The position numbers and the translations under genes are program-made. Below are positions 9,671-18,204 of a DNA stretch of 64,000 nt, piece by piece. Under the pieces are notes generated by a model. The model was not told where the DNA came from. It was given only the letters and a program-made list of their open reading frames with translations, and ran no database searches. The stretch lies in contig NZ_JAATJH010000007.1 in the NCBI RefSeq assembly GCF_011927835.1, positions 1 through 64,000 on the forward strand, written 5' to 3'. Source of the DNA: Neolewinella antarctica. Lineage in GTDB: Bacteria > Bacteroidota > Bacteroidia > Chitinophagales > Saprospiraceae. The number at the start of each line of letters is the position of its first letter. The first letter of the stretch is position 1.

Positions 9671-9885
9671 CATCAGTGAATAAACTTAACTCGCTTTTGC
9701 GTAGTAGGGGTGGATTGTGAACCCCGACCCGGATGAAGGGTGGACCAAAGGTGGCGAGATTCATCGGTTAAAGAAAAATCAATAAATAAATACTTCAGGG
9801 CTCACTAATGTACCACAGCCATCAATTTAAACCATACCGAGTAATGTCACCACTCGTTGACACTTCTACTAAATAAAATATTTAC

Positions 9886-10071
9886 GTGAATCATACTGTA
9901 AAAAAATACGGCAAAATCTGGGCGCTAATCAGCACGGGCCTTCTCTTAATCGGACAATTGGTGAGTGCGTTTACGGATTTATCTAGCTCCGCCGTTTTCG
10001 ACACTTTCGGAAAGGCATTTCTTGGTGGGGTAGGTATCATTGCTATAGTCTCTATTTTCTCAAAGAAATAG
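9886..10071 (+). CDS. Small membrane protein (61 aa)
   Basis: Starts with GTG: MNHTVKKYGKIWALISTGLL, then a second hydrophobic segment (FLGGVGIIAIVSIF) and a basic tail (SKK). Two membrane helices with positive ends are likely. No homologous family is recognised. The preceding 345 bases contain the inverted repeat at 9548-9670 and otherwise no gene. Support comes from composition, topology and its place among similar small frames. Confidence 0.5.
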   Translation: MNHTVKKYGKIWALISTGLLLIGQLVSAFTDLSSSAVFDTFGKAFLGGVGIIAIVSIFSKK

Positions 10072-10177
10072 CTAAAAGCTCATAAAACTAGGGATTCACC
10101 CGCAGCGGTGTCAAATTTGATCACGATACAAGTGCTAGTAAATTAATCTCCTAGCCTAACACTAGAAAATAACTAAC

Positions 10178-10243
10178 ATGAAATTCATAATCTTTTCACT
10201 TCTCTTTGTACTCAGTACCCTGCTTGGCTACTTGTACGTGTAA
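10178..10243 (+). CDS. Putative 21-residue single-helix microprotein
   Basis: ATG at 10178, reading MKFIIFSLLFVLSTLLGYLYV and then TAA (10241-10243). It is one uninterrupted hydrophobic helix, like known bacterial membrane microproteins. The start follows an A/C-rich leader (AGAAAATAACTAAC) like those before the neighbouring small genes. Chance cannot be excluded for a frame this short. Confidence 0.35.
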   Translation: MKFIIFSLLFVLSTLLGYLYV

Positions 10244-10488
10244 TTTAAATTTATTATTTGTCGTAGCGTCACGTTAAGCTGGTTTAATTGGTGTACCCAG
10301 TCAGATTCTGCTGAGATCAACGCTATGCGAAAATAGCACAAGTAGATGTCGAATGTATGATCTGTTCCGCAATAAGGTTTTTGCCGCTCTTACCTTATTT
10401 ACCGCCGAAAATCAACCCGATAAGTGATATGTACTGATCGCGTAGCTTTTTCCGCCCGACACTATTCTTCGAACCAACAAAATGAACG

Positions 10489-10683
10489 ATGAAAAATTAC
10501 ATAAACCCTTTCGTCACCACCCTAATGATCTTCTCGTTTGGATTGCTGGTCGCGAGTGAAATATTTGATGAAAATATACTCTTTAAAGCGGGACTCGCTT
10601 GTAATACCGTAGCCATAACGGTATACGCGATTGCTGACTGGCGAACGTCGAAAAGTACTTCTGAAGGAGCAAAAACTCCATGA
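10489..10683 (+). CDS. Small membrane protein (64 aa)
   Basis: MKNYINPFVTTLMIFSFGLL begins helix one. A second segment (FKAGLACNTVAITVYAIADW) precedes a polar, charged tail (RTSKSTSEGAKTP). Two membrane helices and a soluble tail are predicted. No family is recognised. It is preceded by about 245 bases without a gene and followed after about 77 bases by another small frame. Confidence 0.5.
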   Translation: MKNYINPFVTTLMIFSFGLLVASEIFDENILFKAGLACNTVAITVYAIADWRTSKSTSEGAKTP

Positions 10684-10736
10684 CCATCCCCCGCTAATTA
10701 ACGTGTTCGCCCATTATGGGTCGTTCAGAAATTTAA

Positions 10737-10745
10737 CCCCCCCCC
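10737..10745. repeat. Nine-base poly-C tract
   Basis: Nine consecutive C's (10737-10745) lie 15 bases before the ATG of the next small membrane protein, in its likely leader or promoter. Such tracts slip during replication and can alter promoter spacing. Confidence 0.6.
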
Positions 10746-10760
10746 TTAAATTCAATCGAT

Positions 10761-10904
10761 ATGTCCAATCAAACTACCCCCAATAAAATGTCACCCCTAG
10801 CCATACTGGGGTACGTTGTCGTTGCGCTCATGTTCTTTTATTTCTGTTACCAGTCGGGTGGCCGGGTAGGGGAGTATTTTTATAATTTATCGGTAAAAAT
10901 CTAA
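10761..10904 (+). CDS. Small membrane protein (47 aa)
   Basis: ATG at 10761 and TAA at 10902. It reads MSNQTTPNKMSPLAILGYVV, continues through one hydrophobic helix (VALMFFYFCY), then ends in a short polar stretch (QSGGRVGEYFYNLSVKI). One membrane helix is likely, with the N-terminus polar. An internal ATG at codon 10 is possible. It closes the run of five small membrane-protein frames. No known family. Confidence 0.45.
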   Translation: MSNQTTPNKMSPLAILGYVVVALMFFYFCYQSGGRVGEYFYNLSVKI

Positions 10905-11042
10905 TTTCGCTCTCGATGTAGAGGCGGGTTGGCCCGGTTGCTTTTCGCGGGCTATCACGTCGCGCTTCATTGTACTTTCCGCAGATGGCTATTCAAGCGC
11001 CTGAGTTTTGATGAAGCGTTTTGTTCACCCATCATCAACTCC

Positions 11043-11094
11043 GCACCCGCGACGTGGAGTAAGTCTCTTACTTAGTCGAGACGGCCGCGCCCCC
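11043..11094. repeat. GC-rich dispersed repeat, long form
   Basis: GCACCCGCGA ... CCGCGCCCC flanks an inserted module with a diverged palindrome (AAGTCTCTTACTTAGTCGAGAC). It aligns end to end with the long copies at 24283-24332 and 26235-26285, but its inner part is less conserved. Confidence 0.65.
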
Positions 11095-11125
11095 ATCCGT
11101 GAAAAACCACCTGAGTTAAAACCAA

Positions 11126-11161
11126 CACCGGCCGCCCCACCCAAAAGCGAAGCGGCCGGTG
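11126..11161 (-). terminator. Strong hairpin downstream of the pyrophosphatase gene
   Basis: CACCGGCCGC (11126-11135) pairs perfectly with GCGGCCGGTG (11152-11161) over a 16-base loop, 22 bases past the stop of hppA. The T-run is weak, so termination is likely but not certain. Confidence 0.5.
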
Positions 11162-11183
11162 CCGATAAAATTCATCCCGCTGT

Positions 11184-13430
11184 TTAGACGAGGAACGGAG
11201 CGATCACCAAAGAGACCACCGCCATCAACTTCAGTAAGATATTGAGCGACGGACCGGAAGTATCCTTGAACGGATCACCGACCGTGTCACCAACAACGGC
11301 GGCCTTGTGTGGCTCGGAGCCTTTGTGGTAGATCGTGCCCTGTACGGACGCGCCCTCCTCAAACATCTTTTTGGCGTTATCCCAGGCGCCACCGGCGTTA
11401 GACTGGAAGATCGCCATCATGACACCGGCGGAAGTTACCCCGGCGAGTAAGCCACCGAGCATCTGCGCGCCCATGGCGGGTTCGGCACCGAAAAGCTGTG
11501 GCGCGAAACCGACAACGACGGGGGCGAGAACGGCGATTAAACCAGGCATCACCATCTCGCGGATGGACGCCTGGGTAGAGATTTCTACACACTTCTCGTA
11601 GTCCGCTTTGCCGTCGGCGGCGTTGAAAATAGCAAGATCGGCGGGAGAATACTTGGTGGTGTCGTGTCCGGCCCGCTTCATCATTGCGAGCGCGGCTTTC
11701 AACTCGGGAATCTCGTTAAACTGGCGGCGGACTTCCTGAATCATGTCGTTGGCGGCGCGGCCCACGGCTTCCATCGAGAAAGCAGAGAACAGGAACGGAA
11801 GCATGGCACCGAGGAAGAGCCCGGCCATTACGAAGGGGTTCGCGACGTCGATACTCGTGATGCGGGCCGTCTGCATGAAGGCGGCGAAAAGCACCAGCGC
11901 GGTCAGCGCGGCCGAACCGATCGCAAAACCTTTGCCGATGGCGGCGGTGGTGTTACCGACGGCGTCGAGCTTATCCGTACGTTCACGTACCTCTTTCGGC
12001 AGACCGGCCATCTCGGCGATGCCACCGGCGTTGTCACAAATAGGACCGTAAGCGTCGATGGCCAGCTGAATGCCCGTGTTGGCAAGCATACCGACGGCGG
12101 CAATACCGATGCCGTAAAGACCGGCGAAGTAGTAAGAACCGATGATGGCCGTACAAAGCACGAGAATTGGATAGGCCGTAGAGCGCATCCCGACGGCGAG
12201 GCCGGCGATCAGGTTAGTGGCGGCACCGGTCAGCGACTGGTCCACGATACCCTGCACCGGCTTGGTGCCCGTGCCCGTATAAAATTCCGTGATGTAGCCG
12301 ATGCCCAAACCGGCAACGAGGCCGAGGAGGATGGCGTAGAAGACGCCCATGTCGGTGTAAGTCGTGAGGTCACCGTTGCTGTTGACGGCCGACCAGGTGT
12401 CGGGCATTAGCGTGGTGACGGCGAAGAACGTGCCGATCAGCATGATGACGGCCGCGATCAGTTCTCCAGTGTTGAGGGCTTTCTGTGGGTCGCCACCTTC
12501 TTTTACGCGAACGAAGAACGTGCCGATGATGCTCGCGATGATGCCGATGCCGGCCACGACTAGTGGAAGCAGGACGCCGTTGAGGCCGTTCAGGTCGGTT
12601 TCGTAAAAAGCGGGCATGACCATGAACGCCGCGCCGATGACCATCGTACCGATGATGGAGCCTACGTAGGATTCGAAAAGGTCGGCGCCCATACCGGCTA
12701 CGTCGCCCACGTTGTCACCAACGTTATCGGCAATCGTGGCGGGGTTGAGGGGGTGGTCTTCGGGGATGCCGGCTTCGACTTTACCCACAAGGTCGGCACC
12801 AACGTCGGCCGCCTTCGTGTAGATTCCGCCACCAACCCGTGCGAACAGGGCGATGGAAGAGGCACCGAAGGAGAAACCAGTGATGACGGTAATGACCCGC
12901 AGCATAGCAGTTTGCGCAGCTTCGGCGGTCGTCGCGTCGGTGATCAGAATGTCGCCGGCAAACTGTCCTTTGAAGAGTAGGAAGAGGGAGCCGAGGCCCA
13001 ACAGTCCGAGACCAACCACCCCGAGGCCCATCACGGAACCGCCATCGAAGGCAACGCCGAGGGCCTTACCGAGGCTGGTTCGGGCGGCTTGAGTCGTACG
13101 AATATTGGCTTTCGTAGCTACGTCCATGCCGATGAAACCCGCCAGGGCGGAACAAATGGCACCGAGTACGAAGGCAACGGCGATCATGATGCTGGAGGTG
13201 CCGGGGTCCGCCGTGACGGCCAGGATGACGGCAACGACGGCGACGAAAATGGCGAGGACTTTGTACTCCGCCTTCAAAAAGGCCATGGCACCGTCGTAAA
13301 TGTTTTTGCCGATGCGTTGCATCAACTCATTGCCGGGGTCTAGTTTCGATACGCCGGCGCGTTTGATGAACATAAAAATGAGGGCGAGCACACCCAGGAG
13401 GGGTACGGCAACTAGTATAGTATTAACCAT
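11184..13430 (-). CDS. hppA: Membrane-bound ion-pumping pyrophosphatase
   Basis: Hydrolyses pyrophosphate and pumps H+ and/or Na+ across the inner membrane. It has 748 residues, normal for the family, with about 16 membrane helices. The substrate-binding repeats rich in Asp are visible: [31 protein letters not shown], and near the C-terminus [13 protein letters not shown]. The motif GNTTAA carries Ala where potassium-independent enzymes have Lys, so a K+-dependent type is expected. The Glu in DLFES is the gate residue used by Na+ pumps, but it also occurs in some H+ pumps, so the ion is not settled. It is transcribed alone from the promoter at 13582-13611. Confidence 0.95.
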   Translation of the reverse strand: MVNTILVAVPLLGVLALIFMFIKRAGVSKLDPGNELMQRIGKNIYDGAMAFLKAEYKVLAIFVAVVAVILAVTADPGTSSIMIAVAFVLGAICSALAGFIGMDVATKANIRTTQAARTSLGKALGVAFDGGSVMGLGVVGLGLLGLGSLFLLFKGQFAGDILITDATTAEAAQTAMLRVITVITGFSFGASSIALFARVGGGIYTKAADVGADLVGKVEAGIPEDHPLNPATIADNVGDNVGDVAGMGADLFESYVGSIIGTMVIGAAFMVMPAFYETDLNGLNGVLLPLVVAGIGIIASIIGTFFVRVKEGGDPQKALNTGELIAAVIMLIGTFFAVTTLMPDTWSAVNSNGDLTTYTDMGVFYAILLGLVAGLGIGYITEFYTGTGTKPVQGIVDQSLTGAATNLIAGLAVGMRSTAYPILVLCTAIIGSYYFAGLYGIGIAAVGMLANTGIQLAIDAYGPICDNAGGIAEMAGLPKEVRERTDKLDAVGNTTAAIGKGFAIGSAALTALVLFAAFMQTARITSIDVANPFVMAGLFLGAMLPFLFSAFSMEAVGRAANDMIQEVRRQFNEIPELKAALAMMKRAGHDTTKYSPADLAIFNAADGKADYEKCVEISTQASIREMVMPGLIAVLAPVVVGFAPQLFGAEPAMGAQMLGGLLAGVTSAGVMMAIFQSNAGGAWDNAKKMFEEGASVQGTIYHKGSEPHKAAVVGDTVGDPFKDTSGPSLNILLKLMAVVSLVIAPFLV

Positions 13431-13581
13431 AAACGTGAATAAAATTACTTGTGAGAAGAGGATTAAGTCTTCAAGTACAAGCGAACTAGATGGCCGTGGG
13501 AGTACGAACTAAAGTTGGTGTATGATCGACTGATTGGGTAATCCCTACGCTTCAAAAGGTCGTTGACCCGAAAATACCCTC

Positions 13582-13611
13582 CAAAAGTAACAATCCTGCG
13601 CCGCTAAGCAA
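13582..13611 (-). promoter_or_regulatory. Bacteroidota-type promoter for hppA
   Basis: On the minus strand: TTG (13611-13609), 19 bases, then TACTTTTG (13589-13582). This matches the phylum's TTG-N19-TAnnTTTG consensus exactly. Transcription would start near 13575, leaving a leader of about 145 bases before the hppA start. Confidence 0.7.
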
Positions 13612-13697
13612 ACAGCGTGCTCGATTTGCGAAATCTTAATCGGGAAAACGAAACCACCACCAGAAGCCCTAAAACCAAATTACTGACCGGAACAAAC

Positions 13698-14459
13698 CTA
13701 CTTCCGCGCAACGAACGCCACGCACGCCCAGGTGACGGCGTTGCCCCGCTTGTCCATCGGTTCGTGGAGGACAAGTGGGTCGACCCAGTCAAGAATTTCC
13801 CAGCCGGATTGCCGCAGGTGATTGAACATTTTGACGGGCGGGTGGGCTGCGTGCCAGCCGTCCGGCGTTAGGAAATTGAGCGGGGTGACGGTAATTAGGC
13901 GACCACCGGGGCGGAGGACGCGGTGAAATTCGGGAAAGGCGGCGAAGGGGTCAAGCAGGCGGTCGATCAAAAAAGTGTTGACCAGCACGTCGAGGGAAGC
14001 ATCGGCAAAAGGTAGGTCTTCGGCCCGGGCCAGGGCGAAAGATAAATTAGCGAGTGGGATTGTCGATAGGGTAGGCAGACCAAACCCGTAGCGCGTCAAG
14101 TTCAAAGGTATCCGGTCACCCTTTACCCAGTAATCATTTGCCTGGCGAAGCATCTGGTAACTCAGGTCGATGCCGTGCACCGACCAGTCCGGGTGCCGCC
14201 CCGCCACCTCACCCGCCAGGCGGCCCACGCTGCAACCTACGTCGGCTACCGTCAGGCCCTTGCCGTCAGGCAACCAGTGCAGCAGATAATTCAGTAAATC
14301 TTGAAAGGGGTAGCCGCCGTGCAGCTCGTCGGCCAGGTGGAGGGCGGTTTGTCGGGTAACGAGTTCGTTGTAGCGCTCGTAGACGTCGTCGGTGAATTCC
14401 TGCTCCGTCTTAGCGTAGTGGAATGGTATCTCCCGCCGCGTGGAAATGGGCTTCCTCAT
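13698..14459 (-). CDS. Class I SAM-dependent methyltransferase
   Basis: A 253-residue soluble enzyme with the Rossmann-type SAM-binding motif I VADVGCSVGRL at about 95-105, an acidic post-I residue in HGIDLSYQML, and the motif ARAEDLPFADASLDVLVNTF typical of UbiE/type-11 methyltransferases. The substrate cannot be told from sequence. It is probably monocistronic: the hppA promoter lies downstream and the Fe-S carrier gene ends about 175 bases upstream. Confidence 0.85.
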   Translation of the reverse strand: MRKPISTRREIPFHYAKTEQEFTDDVYERYNELVTRQTALHLADELHGGYPFQDLLNYLLHWLPDGKGLTVADVGCSVGRLAGEVAGRHPDWSVHGIDLSYQMLRQANDYWVKGDRIPLNLTRYGFGLPTLSTIPLANLSFALARAEDLPFADASLDVLVNTFLIDRLLDPFAAFPEFHRVLRPGGRLITVTPLNFLTPDGWHAAHPPVKMFNHLRQSGWEILDWVDPLVLHEPMDKRGNAVTWACVAFVARK

Positions 14460-14634
14460 CGAGTAGTGAAATCACGGGTCCGTTACTGATAATCTCCTGA
14501 GTAGTATTTCGCTAACTACTTTCCGGCCGATATACTATCTCCAGCGCGGAAAGAGCAAAGACTATCTGTTACAGTTTTACCCGCGCCGGGACGGCGCATT
14601 GTCCGGGCACGGCAAGGGGCAACACGTTACTGAA

Positions 14635-15003
14635 TCAAGCACTAAAAGAAGTCCCACAACCACAAGTATCCGTAGCGTTGGGGTTGTTGAACGTAAAGCC
14701 CCGGTTGTTGAGCCCCGTGGCCCAGTCGATCTCCATGCCGAGCAAATAAAGCGCGTGGCCGGGTTTCATTAGTACCGTCTCGCCGCCGATGGAAAAATGC
14801 TTATCGTCTTCTTCCGGCAAGTCGAAACCTAGTTGGTACTCGAAACCGGAGCAGCCGCCGCCGCGGACGCCGATGCGCAGGAAATGATCTTCCGCCACCC
14901 CGAGCTCGGCCCGCAGGCTGGTGAGGTGCTCCAACGCCGAAGGCGTGAGGGTGATGGGGCTGGTGGCGGATTTCTTGACGGCAATTTGGGTATCGGCGCT
15001 CAT
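14635..15003 (-). CDS. A-type iron-sulfur carrier (IscA/SufA/ErpA family)
   Basis: A 122-residue protein that receives and passes on Fe-S clusters to apo-proteins. The three family cysteines are present: one in GVRGGGCSGFEYQL and two in the C-terminal DTCGCGTSF. The length is normal plus a short Ser/Thr N-terminal extension. No suf or isc genes are adjacent, so it probably serves clusters made elsewhere, possibly for enzymes such as MutY and MqnC in this window. Confidence 0.93.
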   Translation of the reverse strand: MSADTQIAVKKSATSPITLTPSALEHLTSLRAELGVAEDHFLRIGVRGGGCSGFEYQLGFDLPEEDDKHFSIGGETVLMKPGHALYLLGMEIDWATGLNNRGFTFNNPNATDTCGCGTSFSA

Positions 15004-15191
15004 AAGTTGCTAATTGTGGGGGTAAAACTACGGGCTTTGCGGGAAAAGAGGCTTGGTTTAAACGCAAAACTATCCGCAGCTCGGTACAGTACCTTTACGG
15101 CCGGTTAACAACCTGCACGCAATTCTGGTTGTGTGCCCGGTAAACCGAAAATATGCCTCCCGGTAAAACCAGCCCCAAGACCTTATTATAT

Positions 15192-15746
15192 ATGGACGTC
15201 ACGATCCTGACCCTCTTGCTCGCTTTTTTCGTGTTCGCCACCGTAGCTACCCTCGCCTGGCTCGTTAGCCGCACGCTCGGTACCGTCACCGAAACCCTCG
15301 CCGAACTGCGGGAAACCACCCGCCGGCAAGCCGCCCGGGATAACCAACCGGAAGCAGATAAAGATGCGGCAAATGCCCTTCGTCTGCAGGCCTGCGAACG
15401 GTTCACGTTAATGACCGAGCGGATCGCCGTACCGAATTTGCTCCTCCGGATCCCCCCGGCATCCGGCGCCAGCGCCAAAGAATATACTACCACGCTGTTG
15501 CTGACCATCCGCGAAGAATTCGAGTACAACGTGACGCAACAGATCTACGTCAGCGACGCACTCTGGTCGGTCCTCCTCCAGGCGCGCGATAACGTGAGCC
15601 AGCTTATCCTGCGCGCGGCCGAGGGGGCCGAATCCGGAACCCAGGTTGCCTCCCGCTTGCGCCTGATGAGTGCCAACCAACCGGCCGACGCGATTGCGCT
15701 CGCGCAGTCGGCCGTGCGCCGGGAAGCGACCCAGGTGCTGCTCTGA
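15192..15746 (+). CDS. Membrane-anchored hypothetical protein (DUF7935-like)
   Basis: A 184-residue protein. The start at 15192 puts one membrane helix (VTILTLLLAFFVFATVATLAWLV) directly at the N-terminus; an upstream ATG at 15153 would add 13 residues. A coiled-coil linker (LGTVTETLAELRETTRRQ) leads to a soluble helical domain. It resembles a family found widely in Bacteroidota and listed as DUF7935, function unknown. The frame contains RIAVPNLLLRIPP, which looks like the family's core. Confidence 0.7.
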   Translation: MDVTILTLLLAFFVFATVATLAWLVSRTLGTVTETLAELRETTRRQAARDNQPEADKDAANALRLQACERFTLMTERIAVPNLLLRIPPASGASAKEYTTTLLLTIREEFEYNVTQQIYVSDALWSVLLQARDNVSQLILRAAEGAESGTQVASRLRLMSANQPADAIALAQSAVRREATQVLL

Positions 15747-15918
15747 GGGCATTAGTAATCCGCTTTCGCGTTCCGGAGCTATTCACGACTTCACCGTGGC
15801 TTTTACGCCCGCCCACCCCCGCGCCGGACTTTTTCGGTTCCGTACTTCACTCGCCTGACGACAACGTTCCTCACCCTCGAAGTGTCTCCATCGGCACAAC
15901 CCCGTTCCTCCGGCCCCT

Positions 15919-17028
15919 ATGCTGAAAAAGCTCGATTGGTACATCATCGGTAAATTCTTACGGACCTTTTTCTTCACGGTCCTGATCTTCTCCATGGTGA
16001 GCGTGATCATCGACTTTAGCGAGAAGGTGGAGCGGTTCATCGAGAGCGACATCACGAAGATGGAGATCGCCTTCGAGTACTTTCCCAATTTCGTGCTCTA
16101 CATCCTCGGCTTCCTGTGGCCGATGCTCTGCTTGATCGCAGTCATCTTTTTTACCGGGCGGATGGCGGCTAATTCGGAGATCATTAGCATCCTGAACGCC
16201 GGGGTGAGCTTTCGGCGCTTCCTGCGGCCCTTTATGGTGACGGCGGGGTTCCTGTCGCTGATCTACTTGGTCGGTATTCACTTCGTCATCCCAATGGGTA
16301 ACGCGAACCGCACGGCGATCGAGCGGGAGCACTTCGGGCGGAACCGGGACGAGGGCAAGACGGCGAACGTACATTTCTTCGTGGCGCCGAACACCAAGGT
16401 GTTCATGACGCACTTTAGCAAGCTGGACAGCACGGCCCGCAACTTTCGCATCGAATACCTCGAGGACGGCGAGCTCAGGCGACTCACTAAAGCACGCACG
16501 GCGGAATTCCGCCCCGGCGACCCGGCGCTCGAAAACGACCCCGACGTCTGGCGGCTCACGAACTACGAGTCGCGGACGTTCGACGGCATCAACGAAACCC
16601 TGGAGTTGGACGCTTACGGCCACCTCGATACCGTCCTGAACCTCTCACCGGCTGATTTCGTGGCCTACAAAGAAGAGCAGGCGACGATGACAACGCCGCG
16701 GCTGATCCGGTACATGCGTAAGCAACAGGCGCGCGGCGCGGGTAACGTCCGTAGGTTCCAGGTGGAGTTGGCGCGGCGGACGGCCGAGCCGTTCACGCTG
16801 TTCATCCTCACGCTCATTGGCGTGTCGGTAGCGGGGCGGAAGGTGCGTGGCGGGATGGGCTTGCAGTTGGCGATCGGTATTTTTATCGGGGCGCTATTTG
16901 TCTTCGTCAGCCGGTTTGCGTCCACGATCAGTGCTTCGGTCGACATGCCGGTTTGGTTGGGCATGTGGGCGCCGAATATCGTCTTCTTTATCGCGGCGCT
17001 TTACTTCGTCTCCCGGGCGCAGCGCTGA
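15919..17028 (+). CDS. LptF/LptG family permease
   Basis: A 369-residue inner-membrane protein of the lipopolysaccharide transporter that, with LptB, extracts LPS and sends it across the periplasm. The layout is typical: helices at about 12-32, 56-80 and 100-125, a periplasmic beta-jellyroll (about 135-265), then three helices (ELARRTAEPFTLFILTLIGV...). The start MLKKLDWYIIGKFL is the family's usual N-terminus. I cannot tell LptF from LptG. Many Bacteroidota carry two such genes; the partner is not in the window. Confidence 0.92.
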   Translation: MLKKLDWYIIGKFLRTFFFTVLIFSMVSVIIDFSEKVERFIESDITKMEIAFEYFPNFVLYILGFLWPMLCLIAVIFFTGRMAANSEIISILNAGVSFRRFLRPFMVTAGFLSLIYLVGIHFVIPMGNANRTAIEREHFGRNRDEGKTANVHFFVAPNTKVFMTHFSKLDSTARNFRIEYLEDGELRRLTKARTAEFRPGDPALENDPDVWRLTNYESRTFDGINETLELDAYGHLDTVLNLSPADFVAYKEEQATMTTPRLIRYMRKQQARGAGNVRRFQVELARRTAEPFTLFILTLIGVSVAGRKVRGGMGLQLAIGIFIGALFVFVSRFASTISASVDMPVWLGMWAPNIVFFIAALYFVSRAQR

Positions 17029-17069
17029 GGGGCGCGCCATAAAATCTTTGCTCTTTTCCCGTATCCACT

Positions 17070-17131
17070 GCACCCGCGTCCGCGCCACTATTGCGGTCCT
17101 TATTAAAACAGGTGGCGCGGTCGCGGGTGCC
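17070..17131. repeat. Inverted pair of GC-rich core repeats
   Basis: GCACCCGCGTCCGCGCC at 17070-17086 and GGCGCGGTCGCGGGTGC at 17114-17130 face each other across 27 bases. They can form a hairpin 41 bases after the LptF/G stop codon. The pair may serve as an mRNA 3' end. Confidence 0.75.
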
Positions 17132-17441
17132 GGGTTGAGGGGCGCGGAAGCCGAACCCAATACCGTCCTGACGTAAATCGAAGCGGCAAAAGCACGATAA
17201 GGCACTGCTGCGCGAATGAATACTTGCCGGCCGGATTTCATACTAAATGGCCGCTACAAGGGCCGTTTGAGCGCGCAATAAGTACGGGGGTAGACAAAAA
17301 GAGCTTAATTTCATTTATTTCTGAAAGTATAATTTGCGGGTAATTTGGCTGGTTGATTTGCAAACCGTTGAATTTCAGGTAGGTAGGTCGAAAATCGTGA
17401 TTTTGGCAGCGACGGCCAAAGAACCCAACGGGTTCGAAAAC
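17132..17441. other. Intergenic region without a gene
   Basis: About 310 bases between the repeat pair and the promoter of the sigma-factor gene. Only shadow frames are open. The second half is AT-rich (runs such as AAAAAGAGCTTAATTTC). No RNA or extra repeat was recognised. Confidence 0.4.
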
Positions 17442-17472
17442 TTGCATTACATCTAACTTTCCCGTAATTTTG
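17442..17472 (+). promoter_or_regulatory. Bacteroidota-type promoter for the ECF sigma gene
   Basis: TTG (17442-17444), 20 bases, then TAATTTTG (17465-17472), a full match to TAnnTTTG. The start point would be near 17479, giving a leader of about 44 bases to the ATG at 17523. Confidence 0.7.
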
Positions 17473-17522
17473 GTTAGACAAAAAATCATAATAACCAACA
17501 CACACCCCCACAAGCTGACCTT

Positions 17523-18047
17523 ATGTCACAACTAGAATTTTTTACCGAGTTCGATCAACTCACCACCCGCCTCAACTCCTTCGCTTACAACCTGACGAAG
17601 AACTCCGAGGACGCCAAAGATCTTTACCAGGAGACCGCCTTTCGCGCCGTTACTAACCGCGATAAATTCAACCCCGGCACCAATCTGAAGGCCTGGCTCT
17701 TCACCATCATGAAGAACATTTTCATCAACAATTACCGGAAGAAAATGAAGGCCAACACCATCATGGACAACACCGAAAACTTGTACTACCTGAACTCCGG
17801 TCGCACGCAAGTTGAAAACGGAGCCGAAAGTGATATTTTGATCAAAGAGCTAACCGTGCTCATCAACGGTTTGGACGACAGCACGCGCATCCCGTTCCTC
17901 ATGCACTACCAAGGGTTCAAGTATCAGGAAATCGCCGACCACCTCGAGCTTCCGCTCGGAACGGTCAAGAGTCGTATTTTCTTTGCCCGTAAGGACCTCA
18001 AACTCCAGATCGCCGGCCGTTACGGCAAATTACGAGAGACGGCCTGA
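17523..18047 (+). CDS. RNA polymerase sigma factor, ECF (sigma-70 region 2/4)
   Basis: A 174-residue sigma factor. Region 2 is visible in DAKDLYQETAFRAVTNRDKF and LKAWLFTIMKNIFINNYRKK. Region 4 has the helix-turn-helix FKYQEIADHLELPLGTVKSRIFFARKDL. It should direct RNA polymerase to a subset of promoters. No anti-sigma gene lies next to it, so control may be at transcription. Similar orphan ECF factors are common in Bacteroidota. A terminator follows. Confidence 0.93.
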   Translation: MSQLEFFTEFDQLTTRLNSFAYNLTKNSEDAKDLYQETAFRAVTNRDKFNPGTNLKAWLFTIMKNIFINNYRKKMKANTIMDNTENLYYLNSGRTQVENGAESDILIKELTVLINGLDDSTRIPFLMHYQGFKYQEIADHLELPLGTVKSRIFFARKDLKLQIAGRYGKLRETA

Positions 18048-18131
18048 GCCAGCGCCAAAAGACTGCCCTCGTCCACCCGCATAATGCGTCCGTGTCAAAC
18101 GAGGACAGTCCTTAAACTTTTAAGATTTATC

Positions 18132-18161
18132 AGCCGGGGCCACCAAAGCCCCGGCTTTTTT
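18132..18161 (+). terminator. Rho-independent terminator after the sigma gene
   Basis: AGCCGGGGC and GCCCCGGCT form a perfect 9-bp stem over a 7-base loop (CACCAAA), followed by T6. It precedes mutY and argues against a mutY start upstream of 18205. A second, weaker inverted repeat (GACTGCCCTCG/CGAGGACAGTC) lies just before it. Confidence 0.9.
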
Positions 18162-18204
18162 GTGCGAACTTGGGGCCCCTCCCGCCGCAAAAATAAAAGC
18201 ACCG

